From contig JAJYBT010000081.1 in assembly GCA_021778875.1 (NCBI GenBank), forward strand, positions 1-7,904: a DNA stretch of 7,904 bases. The letters are read 5' to 3'. Within the stretch, counting starts at the first letter, position 1, and the number at the start of each line of letters is the position of its first letter. This document shows positions 1 to 5,665 of this stretch, one piece after another. Source of the stretch: Acidobacteriota bacterium. Lineage in GTDB: Bacteria > Acidobacteriota > Terriglobia > Terriglobales > Acidobacteriaceae. Under the pieces are notes generated by a model, which was given only the letters and a program-made list of their open reading frames with translations, did not search any database and was not told the origin of the DNA. Both the position numbers and the translations under genes were made by a program.

Positions 1-423
1 CCCGTGGGCCAGCGCAAACTGCTCCGCGCCGGCGCCGACAATATAAACGTGCGGACTTTTCTCCAGCACCAGCCGCGCCGCCTGGATGGGATTGCGCAGC
101 CGCTCCACGCACGCCACGCCGCCGGCCTTCATGCGCCCGCCGTCCATCAGCAGCGCGTCAAGCTGCACGCGTCCGTCTGACGTGAGAAAACTGCCGCGGC
201 CCGCATCGAACGTCGGGTCGTCTTCAAGAATTGTGACCGCTGCCTCGACAGCATCCACAGCCGAGCCGCCGCTCAACAGAACCCGGTAGCCTGCATCCAG
301 CGCATCCTGCACGCCGGCCTCGTGCGCCGCAGCCGCATCCGGCGGAATCGCCCAGGCGCCGCCGTGAACCAGAAGGATCGGATCGTGCGTAACTGGCGAA
401 CTCACTCGGATATGGTAGTGCAT
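1..423 (-). CDS. iaaA: Isoaspartyl peptidase / L-asparaginase, N-terminal part (cut by window edge)
   Basis: This is an N-terminal nucleophile hydrolase of the plant-type asparaginase family. The family hydrolyses isoaspartyl dipeptides and L-asparagine in the cytoplasm and matures by self-cleavage into alpha and beta chains. The 141 visible codons are open to the left edge. Motifs in order are LLVHGGAW (residues 17-24), GGSAVDAVEAAV (52-63), DPTFDAGRGS (69-78), LDALLMDGG (88-96), then LRNPIQAARLV (109-119) and EKSPHVYIVGAGAE (121-134). These follow the E. coli IaaA order closely. The catalytic Thr, expected near residue 180, lies outside the window, so activity cannot be judged. The ATG at 423 was chosen because it puts HGGAW about 20 residues in. 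An in-frame ATG at 495 would add 24 Arg/Ala/Cys-rich residues unlike the family and has no Shine-Dalgarno. The gene is transcribed away from the phage-like cassette. Confidence 0.93.
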   Translation of the reverse strand, partial: MHYHIRVSSPVTHDPILLVHGGAWAIPPDAAAAHEAGVQDALDAGYRVLLSGGSAVDAVEAAVTILEDDPTFDAGRGSFLTSDGRVQLDALLMDGGRMKAGGVACVERLRNPIQAARLVLEKSPHVYIVGAGAEQFALAHG

Positions 424-593
424 TCCGCCAGTCAGCGGACGCGCGCACGCCTCTCGACGCGCACAAAGCGGCAACACGCTCGCGCGGAATTCCATGTCAA
501 CAGTGCAGCCCGGGCGCGCGCGGCCTAAGTTGCTGAAAAGAATAACGAGATGATCCCCTGTGCCGTTTGCATGGAATTACCGCGACATTCGTT
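424..593. other. Divergent intergenic stretch, no gene recognised
   Basis: This is the 5' flank of the minus-strand peptidase gene and the start of the plus-strand leader. It begins GC-rich (a run of alternating CG around 510-523) and becomes AT-richer after 530. A minus-strand TATTCT (544-539) and a plus-strand TATGCT (593-598) resemble -10 boxes, but neither has a matching -35 at 16-18 bp, so I do not call promoters. One or both promoters must lie here if the flanking genes are expressed independently. Confidence 0.4.
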
Positions 594-630
594 ATGCTTG
601 AAACATTCATTAAGAAGAAAGACGTGAACA

Positions 631-811
631 AGGGAGAGCGTGTCAGTCTCTCCTATCTCGTTTCGGACTCCTTCCGCGGATTCGCTGCCGCAGAGAAGAG
701 GCTGAAAGCACAATCCGGATGCCCGTGCAGCGCGCTTTTGCGCTGTATAGGCGAAGGCATGTGATGCATCTGCATGGGCGGCTCCCCCGGGGGACTCGCC
801 TTTTTCTTTTT
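631..811 (+). ncRNA. Candidate structured RNA or leader ending in an intrinsic terminator
   Basis: Four foldable elements lie in a row. A GGAGAG/CTCTCC hairpin spans 633-653. A TCCG(CG)GATT/AATCCGGA stem encloses about 30 nt within 671-719. A compact three-way junction has a 10-bp closing stem 721-730/770-779 (one G-U pair) around a GCGC-UUUU-GCGC hairpin (732-743) and a GCAU/AUGC hairpin (757-767). The terminator at 777-811 follows. The terminator's 5' strand shares bases 777-779 with the closing stem, so the two folds compete slightly. A terminated product of about 180-220 nt would fit a small RNA, or this could be an attenuator leader for the downstream genes. I do not recognise an Rfam family in it. 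An alternative is a small protein gene: an ORF from ATG 594 to TGA 764 (56 codons) stops 12 nt before the terminator stem, but it has no obvious ribosome binding site or known motif. Confidence 0.28.
777..811 (+). terminator. Intrinsic (Rho-independent) terminator
   Basis: GGCG (777-780) pairs with CGCC (797-800). A G-U pair (781/796) and a C-C mismatch follow, then TCCC/GGGA (783-786/791-794) closes a CCGG loop. The stem runs straight into TTTTTCTTTTT (801-811). GC-rich hairpin plus U-tract is the standard intrinsic terminator form on the plus strand. It sits 50 nt upstream of the start codon at 862, with no convincing promoter between, so either it ends an upstream transcript or it attenuates the cassette. 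Confidence 0.8.
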
Positions 812-816
812 CAGCG

Positions 817-865
817 GAAGAGAAGGCGTACCGTGAAAGGCTGTCCGGGAATGGCGGACAGATGA
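817..865 (+). promoter_or_regulatory. Translation leader: 10-codon upstream ORF and start-abutting hairpin
   Basis: A strong Shine-Dalgarno-like run (AGAAGG, 821-826) sits 6 nt before GTG 833, which opens a 10-codon frame (VKGCPGMADR) ending at TGA 863-865. That stop overlaps the ATG of the next gene as ATGA. A perfect 7-bp hairpin, CTGTCCG (841-847) / CGGACAG (855-861) with a 7-nt loop, ends at the base before that ATG. The gene at 862 has no conventional Shine-Dalgarno of its own. Translation of the short frame could melt the hairpin and allow re-initiation at 862. Alternatively, the folded hairpin could shorten the distance between the upstream Shine-Dalgarno and ATG 862. Both are inferences; the geometry is seen directly. 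Confidence 0.4.
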
Positions 866-1200
866 ACGAATCGGAACCTGAATCCCTGGCGATGAACCCG
901 CCGCGGACGCAGGAAAGCAAGCACAGCGGCGCAGAGGATTTGCGCGTGGCGGCCGACATGGTGCTGGAAGAGAGCAGTGTTGAAATCGCCAGGGCGCTCG
1001 CCAGGAGCTCCCTGGAAGGCCACCTCCAAAGCGTCAAATTCCTGTACGATTTGGCCGAGTATCACCAGAAGCTCGGTAAAGGCGAGATCGCCCGGCAAAT
1101 CCGCAGCCTGGCAGGCGAATGGGCGGCAGAACCCGAGTGGCTCGCGGAAATGAGTGAGCAGAACGCGGAAACAGCAGGCGGAAGCCGCGAACCGGAATAG
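862..1200 (+). CDS. Small helical protein, possibly terminase-small-subunit-like
   Basis: This 112-residue protein is of unrecognised family. Residues 1-22 are polar and probably disordered. Residues 24-90 look almost wholly alpha-helical (EDLRVAADMVLEES, EIARALARSSLEGH, SVKFLYDLAEYHQK, EIARQIRSLAGEWA), and the tail is acidic. There is no signal peptide, membrane segment, cysteine or clear helix-turn-helix. The core (ALARSSLEGHLQSVKFLYDLAE) resembles the helical repeat 'x-LxxxALxGDxxAxKLLLDRx' seen in some small proteins encoded beside phage terminases. With a terminase large subunit two genes downstream, a packaging-initiation or DNA-recognition role is possible, but this is inference. ATG 862 is used; a later in-frame ATG at 892 is possible and has no better ribosome binding site. 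A 155-nt gap containing a long hairpin follows. Confidence 0.72.
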   Translation: MNESEPESLAMNPPRTQESKHSGAEDLRVAADMVLEESSVEIARALARSSLEGHLQSVKFLYDLAEYHQKLGKGEIARQIRSLAGEWAAEPEWLAEMSEQNAETAGGSREPE

Positions 1201-1261
1201 TTGGTACAAGATTCCGGCTGCGCGACAGGACAGCATCCAACAGAAACATGAGCTGACAGCA

Positions 1262-1324
1262 AGGCGGTGGTGGCTCTCTCTTTGCGCGGGCGAAAATTCC
1301 CGCGCGGGGAGCGAGCCAACGCCT
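1262..1324 (+). repeat. Long imperfect inverted repeat / RNA hairpin ahead of the fibre gene
   Basis: The core hairpin 1271-1318 pairs TGGCTC with GAGCCA, then (past one T-C mismatch) CTC with GAG, then UUU with GGG as three wobble pairs, then GCGCGGG (1284-1290) with CCCGCGC (1299-1305). The 8-nt loop is CGAAAATT. That makes 19 pairs and one mismatch. Across a small internal loop, AGGCG (1262-1266) can also pair with CGCCT (1320-1324). No U-tract follows on either strand, so it is not an intrinsic terminator. The three non-Watson-Crick pairs are G-U in plus-strand RNA but would be A-C in minus-strand RNA, which favours a plus-strand transcript. Possible roles are an RNase III or mRNA-stability element between the two cistrons, or a REP-like element. 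Confidence 0.7.
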
Positions 1325-1355
1325 CGTCGGCAAAGAAGCAAAGGAAAATACACGC

Positions 1356-1445
1356 ATGAAGCTCACAAAAACAACGTGGATTCGCGCCGGCAGATGGATA
1401 GGGATGTCCCTGATCGGTTTGGCATGGGCGTGGGTAGCCTGCGCG
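1356..1445 (+). other. Sec signal peptide of the fibre protein (residues 1-30)
   Basis: The N-region has Lys3, Lys5, Arg10 and Arg13. The hydrophobic core is WIGMSLIGLAWAWV (14-27), and an A-x-A site (ACA, 28-30) precedes QT, so signal peptidase I would cut after Ala30. Cys29 does not make a lipobox because the -3 position is Trp, so a lipoprotein is unlikely. There is no twin-arginine motif. Confidence 0.82.
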
Positions 1446-4400
1446 CAGACAATCAGCACAACCTCAGTGCAGGGAACGGTGTATCTGGCCAATGGAGCGC
1501 CCGGCTCTGGAACGCTGCAGTTGAGTTGGCCTGCCTTCACCACGGCAAGCGGCAACGCCATAGCGGCCGGCCGCACCAGCACAACCATCGGCACGGATGG
1601 CTTCGTGAGCGTGAATCTGGTGCCCAACCTGGGCTCCTCGCCTGCCGGCCTGTTTTACACCGCCGTCTATAACATGAGCGACGGCAGCGCAAGCACGGAG
1701 TACTGGGTGGTGCCCGCGGCGGCGCAGGCAACCGTCGCGCAGGTGCGCGCGCAGGTGATGCCCGCGGCCCAGGCCGTGCAGGCCGTGACCAAGTCGTATG
1801 TGGACCAGGCAATTCAGACCGCGGCGACCTCTCTCTCCCCCTCGGGCGGAACATTGACCAGCCCGCTCTATCTCAGCGGCGACCCCACGCAATCCCTGCA
1901 GGCGGCGGACAAGCACTATGTAGACACGAGCTTCGCGCTGGCCCTGCCCTTGTCCGGCGGAACGCTGACGGGCCCCGGCTACGCTGCCTCAGACCCGCCG
2001 GGCGGCGCGCTTGCGCGCAATCAATTTGCCACGCAGCACTATGCTGACACCTCGCAACGCTACAACGTGAAAGATGCCGGCGTCGTGGGAGATGGCCGCG
2101 CCGGTACGGTAACCACCGCGACCGCTGGCGGCATCACCACCGTGACCTGCAATGCCTGCTCGTTCACATCGGCAGACGTGGGCAAGACCATCAACATTCC
2201 CGGCGCAGGAGTCGCCTATCTGCACGGCGGCACGCTCGGCGCCGCGACCGCCACCATCAACTCCAGCGGCGTCGTCACAGGAGTTACGTTTTCCGCCTAC
2301 AGCGGTCTCCCTGCCAGCGCCACCATCCCGGTCACATTCTCCAGTGCAGGATCAGCCCCGGCTGTGACCGCCAGGGGCTACATCACAACGGATGGCAGCG
2401 GCGTGCCCACCATGCACATCTGGGTCGGCGGAATGGACTATACCGCCGCGCCCACAATCTCCGCTGGATGGGCGCAGGATGGCGCAAACCTGCTTCCCGG
2501 CGCGGGGCTCAAAACAACCATTGCTTCCGTGGTGGACTCGACGCATGTCACGCTCGCCGCAGCAGCCACAACAGATGTAACGACCGGCGTGAAGGCCTAT
2601 TACGGCACGGACGACACAACAGCCCTGAACGCCGCCCTGCAGACGATTCTGTCCCAGCCCATCAACTGGACGAATGGAGGCCAGCAATTCTTTGTGCCGT
2701 GCGGAACCTATCTGATTTCGGCCCCGCTCACAGTGAACAACAGCAGCGCCATTCCCACCGGATTCAGAATCCTCGGCTCGGCGATGGGCTGCGCGAAGTT
2801 CGTCCAGTTGACAGACAACACGCCCATCCTCAACTTTACCCAGGGCGGCGCGTGGGGATTTCAGGTAAGCGATCTCAGCTTCGACTATGCGAATTACCAG
2901 TCGCCGAACTTCACCAATTCGGTCAGTGTCTATTTCAACGCCAGCGGGACCGGCAACAACTTCTTCACCTGGGACATGAGCCGCCTGATGTTCTTTGGCG
3001 GCTTTCGCGGCATCGGCATCGGCAATACGAACCAGTCCGTGTGGGGATACACCATTGATCGCGTCACGGGCGGCAGCGGCCTCAGCGGAGCCACCCTCTA
3101 TCTCTCCAACGCAGGCGGAGACCCGCGCATCCAACTCAGGCACATCTACAGCACCCAGACCATCGGCGAGCCCGTTATTTCAACCGGCGTGGCGGGCAGC
3201 GTTACCGCATCGTCCATTGAGGCGGACAATGCCTATGGCACTGTCTTCAGCCTGCTGGGAAATCACCTGCAACTGAACGACGCGGAATGTGAGCTGTGCT
3301 CCCGAGCCGCGAATGGGCAGTTTCTCGTCGTCGCGTATGCCTCTGACGTGAACGTGCGCGGCTCAGACGATCACGCAATACCGCCGAACATTGGCTCTCC
3401 GATTTCGGTGATTGAATACCAAACCACTTCAGCCCCTACGCTTGTCGCGGGCTCAGTGGATATTCAGCAGTCCGTCGTCAAGGTTGATCCCTGCTACGGA
3501 ATCTCCAGCGGATGCGCGCCGCCCGCGCATTACGCATACATCGGCCAGGACAACCAACTGACGGCGCAGACATTCAAGGGAAATTTTGTTTACGCTGCGC
3601 CGCCCGAGACGTTGTCGGGAAGCGGAATGTTGAGCGCCGGCAGTAATGCATTGCTGTTCGGTACTGTCACGCAGCAGAACCTTGCCACGTCCGACGGCAT
3701 GTACGTGATTCCCAACGCCAGCTCGCCCTATTACGTTGATGCCTCCAGGGCTGTCTATCAGAAGCTCGTGCTGCCGGCGAATATCGGCAATTCCAATTTC
3801 TCGTTTCAGAATGGCTGGACAGGCGCAAAGGTTCGTGTGCGGCTGATACAGCCGCCGCAGGGCGCAGGCCCTTTCACCGTGAGCAGCCCGAACAATGTGC
3901 TGGGCCTCGTACCGCCTCCCTTGACCAATGGCGCAGGCAGCGGCACGGGCGCAACATGCACGGCGGCAATTGGAAGCGGCGGCGTGAGCAGCGTGTCCTG
4001 CTCGGGCGGAACCGGCTATCCGGCCAGTACGCCGATCTGGCTGCAATTCACGGGCGGCGCAACAACGCCGTACGCGCAGGCGGCGGCGTACATTACAACA
4101 AATGCAAGCGGCAACCTGACGGGCAATGCGTCGATGGTCTCCAGTGGCGCTGGATATACTTCCGCGCCTGCCGTTGGAGTCGGCCTGGCGTGGAGCGAGC
4201 AGACATTCACCTTCAACGAAAGCCTGCAAAAGTGGGTGGCGAACGGTCCGGCAAAACTGTTTGACGGCGTCACTCTGACAACGCAGCAGGCAGTGACGGC
4301 TACGGCTACGGCCATTCAGGATACGGGTACCTTATCCGCCTCCGCGCTGTCCACGGACGGCAGCGGCAACGTGAAGGCTGCAAGCACCACTGGAACGGGC

Positions 4401-5567
4401 AGCGTGGTGCTGGCAAATTCTCCGGCTCTGACCGGAACTCCCACTGCACCAACTGCCGCGCAGGGAACGAACACCACTCAAGTTGCTACGACAGCGTTTG
4501 TTCGGACAGCTTTGATGCCTGCTGTACTTATAGGCTCAGGCGATCTTGCTTGTGGTGCTGCTGGAGACTCTACGATTGCAGCGACGGGTACGGCGACTGG
4601 CGCAACGGTAAGCGGAACCGGCCCCTATACGGTGACATATACAGTACCTTCAACGACCGTGAATTACTTCAACTACTTTGTTGGCGCGTTCATTCAGGCT
4701 CAGGGCTTCAGTCCGAGCGGATTCAACATTGCCGGCACAAGTCCTGCCACCGTGACGGCGGTCACGTCGACCAGCATCACCGTCTCGATGGCTACAAATC
4801 CTGGCACGTTTGTGAGCGGCGGAACAATATCGCTGGCTTGTGCAAATCAGACAACGGATGCAGGAACGGGTGGAAGCCCGTTTATATTTTCCACAGCATA
4901 CACAGTTCCCGCGAACTACTTTGCTGCGGCAGGGGCAAGTCTTAGCACTGAGTATCAACTTCAGTCATTTAATTTCACTTCGGGCACAAACCCCAACTTG
5001 GTTTTCTCGCAGAGACTGAATAACTATGGTTACGTCGCCCTGAATGGAGGGCCTATTCAGACAGCGAATTGGAGTGGTGGCACGCTGGGAATAGGCTTCC
5101 GAACCATTTCGATTAGTCCTTCCCATGTCATTGCATCGACACTTGGAATCTGGGGGGTCGGAGCCAACCAGAACGGGCAAAACTACTCCACCGGCCCATT
5201 CGCTACTACAACAGCGGCGCAACCACTGACGCTAGTGGCACAATACACTAACGTCTCTGGAGTTGCCCTAGGAACTTACACGAGCGGCGGAACGATTACA
5301 GGTTCGGCTGGCCAGACCTGCACACTCAGCAGCTTCAACGGTGCAACAGGCACGACAGCCACAGTCGCACTCACGGGCACCAATGTCGTCGCGTCGGGAA
5401 CGGCGCTCACGATGACCTATCGCGGGTATGGGGCAACAGCAGCACCCACCTCCGCGACACTCGGCAACGGAACTGCCACATGCTCTGGCGCCGCAACGAT
5501 TACATCGACAATCGGGCCACAGCAGGGAATCGCTGTTCTGTTGCAGACGTTGAGGGTGGCTCCGTAA
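1356..5567 (+). CDS. Exported phage tail-fibre-like protein with pectate-lyase-type beta-helix
   Basis: This 1403-residue protein probably acts outside the cytoplasm as a trimeric fibre or adhesin, possibly binding or cleaving a polysaccharide. Residues 1-30 form a Sec signal peptide. Residues 31-135 form a beta-rich domain (VQGTVYLANG, TEYWVVP). Residues 145-231 hold three tail-fibre repeats (GGTLTxP, DKHYVD, QHYAD). Residues 236-247 (YNVKDAGVVGDG) and 419-423 (DDTTA) form the split start of a Pectate_lyase_3-type beta-helix, which runs to about residue 720. A beta domain at about 790-965 is interrupted by a GYTxAPT module. Residues 1018-1050 carry a Phage_fiber_2-like repeat (TGTPTAPTAAQGTNTTQVAT). 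The rest is a Gly/Ser/Thr-rich C-terminal head. The start is supported by AAGGA (1341-1345), 10 nt upstream, and by the signal peptide. Virion fibres normally have no signal peptide, so this is either a host-displayed derivative or an atypical phage gene. No catalytic residues can be assigned with confidence. Confidence 0.88.
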   Translation: MKLTKTTWIRAGRWIGMSLIGLAWAWVACAQTISTTSVQGTVYLANGAPGSGTLQLSWPAFTTASGNAIAAGRTSTTIGTDGFVSVNLVPNLGSSPAGLFYTAVYNMSDGSASTEYWVVPAAAQATVAQVRAQVMPAAQAVQAVTKSYVDQAIQTAATSLSPSGGTLTSPLYLSGDPTQSLQAADKHYVDTSFALALPLSGGTLTGPGYAASDPPGGALARNQFATQHYADTSQRYNVKDAGVVGDGRAGTVTTATAGGITTVTCNACSFTSADVGKTINIPGAGVAYLHGGTLGAATATINSSGVVTGVTFSAYSGLPASATIPVTFSSAGSAPAVTARGYITTDGSGVPTMHIWVGGMDYTAAPTISAGWAQDGANLLPGAGLKTTIASVVDSTHVTLAAAATTDVTTGVKAYYGTDDTTALNAALQTILSQPINWTNGGQQFFVPCGTYLISAPLTVNNSSAIPTGFRILGSAMGCAKFVQLTDNTPILNFTQGGAWGFQVSDLSFDYANYQSPNFTNSVSVYFNASGTGNNFFTWDMSRLMFFGGFRGIGIGNTNQSVWGYTIDRVTGGSGLSGATLYLSNAGGDPRIQLRHIYSTQTIGEPVISTGVAGSVTASSIEADNAYGTVFSLLGNHLQLNDAECELCSRAANGQFLVVAYASDVNVRGSDDHAIPPNIGSPISVIEYQTTSAPTLVAGSVDIQQSVVKVDPCYGISSGCAPPAHYAYIGQDNQLTAQTFKGNFVYAAPPETLSGSGMLSAGSNALLFGTVTQQNLATSDGMYVIPNASSPYYVDASRAVYQKLVLPANIGNSNFSFQNGWTGAKVRVRLIQPPQGAGPFTVSSPNNVLGLVPPPLTNGAGSGTGATCTAAIGSGGVSSVSCSGGTGYPASTPIWLQFTGGATTPYAQAAAYITTNASGNLTGNASMVSSGAGYTSAPAVGVGLAWSEQTFTFNESLQKWVANGPAKLFDGVTLTTQQAVTATATAIQDTGTLSASALSTDGSGNVKAASTTGTGSVVLANSPALTGTPTAPTAAQGTNTTQVATTAFVRTALMPAVLIGSGDLACGAAGDSTIAATGTATGATVSGTGPYTVTYTVPSTTVNYFNYFVGAFIQAQGFSPSGFNIAGTSPATVTAVTSTSITVSMATNPGTFVSGGTISLACANQTTDAGTGGSPFIFSTAYTVPANYFAAAGASLSTEYQLQSFNFTSGTNPNLVFSQRLNNYGYVALNGGPIQTANWSGGTLGIGFRTISISPSHVIASTLGIWGVGANQNGQNYSTGPFATTTAAQPLTLVAQYTNVSGVALGTYTSGGTITGSAGQTCTLSSFNGATGTTATVALTGTNVVASGTALTMTYRGYGATAAPTSATLGNGTATCSGAATITSTIGPQQGIAVLLQTLRVAP
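1791..2048 (+). repeat. Tail-fibre-type repeats within the fibre protein
   Basis: Residues 146-231 hold three related units. Each has a (G)GTLTxP beta segment, or part of one, and a (K/Q)xxYxD helix: KSYVD (146-150), GGTLTSP to DKHYVD (164-190), and GGTLTGP to QHYAD (201-231). This pattern is well known from tail fibres and collar proteins, where it builds the trimeric shaft. Confidence 0.7.
2241..2459 (+). repeat. GYTxAPT module, copy A (inside the beta-helix start)
   Basis: Residues 296-368 of the fibre protein run from ATATINSSGVVTG through LPASATIPVTF and GYITTDGSG to DYTAAPTI. The module lies between the two halves of the Pectate_lyase_3-type start (YNVKDAGVVGDG at 236 and DDTTA at 419). 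PGAG occurs on both sides of it, in INIPGAG before and LLPGAG after. It aligns by eye with copy B at 3951-4175. Confidence 0.6.
3951..4175 (+). repeat. GYTxAPT module, copy B (inside a second beta domain)
   Basis: Residues 866-940 run from ATCTAAIGSGGVSSV through GYPASTPIWLQFTGG and AYITTNASGN to GYTSAPAV. Shared landmarks with copy A are (A/T)xI-xS-G-V, the (L/Y)PAS turn, a (V/L)xF strand, a YITT-xx-SG strand and a (D/G)YTxAPxx end. The flanks (NNVLGLVPPP before, SEQTFTFNESLQKW after) look like one domain split by the module. Confidence 0.6.
4407..4505 (+). repeat. Phage_fiber_2-like repeat in the fibre protein
   Basis: Residues 1018-1050 contain SPALTGTPTAPTAAQGTN followed by TTQVATTAFV. 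This is a near-consensus phage tail-fibre repeat of the Phage_fiber_2 type, normally found near the distal part of long fibres. It is the clearest single piece of evidence that the protein is phage-derived. Sequence after it (from about 4510) is less GC-rich. Confidence 0.8.
5289..5501 (+). repeat. Possible third, divergent GYTxAPT-like module at the C-terminus
   Basis: Residues 1312-1382 include GGTITGSAGQTCTLSSFNG, TATVALTG and the end motif YGATAAPTSATLGNGTATC. The spacing and the G-x-x-x-APT ending echo copies A and B, but the YITT strand is absent. It may be a relative of the module or independent convergence in a Gly/Ser/Thr-rich beta protein. Confidence 0.35.
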
Positions 5568-5608
5568 GGATCAGCGGAGCCAGGTTGATCGCAGCGATTG
5601 AGGACCAT

Positions 5609-5641
5609 TGGGCGGCTTTGGCAGCCTCCCACTGGGCTTTT
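5609..5641 (+). promoter_or_regulatory. Weak alternative hairpins between fibre and terminase genes
   Basis: Hairpin A is TGGG-C-GGCT (5609-5617) paired with AGCC-T-CCCA (5623-5631), with one mismatch and a 5-nt loop. Hairpin B is AGCCT (5623-5627) with GGGCT (5634-5638), running into TTTT (5638-5641). They share 5623-5627 and exclude each other. B resembles a weak terminator that A would block. Both are short and may be chance, particularly if the terminase starts upstream and this stretch is coding. Confidence 0.2.
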
Positions 5642-5665
5642 ACGCTGACAGCGGGCGGAGGACAA

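Noticed and set aside
594..764. 56-codon plus-strand ORF just before the terminator
   Set aside because: Its position is suggestive, but there is no Shine-Dalgarno, no recognisable motif and no strong codon bias, and the same bases form extensive RNA stems. It is kept only as an alternative to the RNA candidate.
424..861. tRNA gene or att site as an integration target
   Set aside because: No cloverleaf or T-loop consensus was found, and I saw no long direct repeat shared between this region and 7214-7293.
811..1353. Minus-strand ORF over the small helical protein and the gap
   Set aside because: It runs through the long hairpin and the leader. It has no motif, and the plus-strand helical protein explains the coding signal better.
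1356..1445. Lipoprotein signal at Cys29 of the fibre protein
   Set aside because: The residues before the Cys are Trp-Val-Ala; Trp at -3 does not fit a lipobox, whereas ACA before Gln fits signal peptidase I.
2352..3143. Minus-strand ORF (263 codons) inside the fibre gene
   Set aside because: It is a shadow of the beta-helix coding sequence with no recognisable domain or ribosome binding site. The same applies to 3453-4229.
5480..5665. Terminase starting at ATG 5480
   Set aside because: This would overlap the fibre gene by 88 bases without a good ribosome binding site, and the added residues have no resemblance to terminase N-termini.
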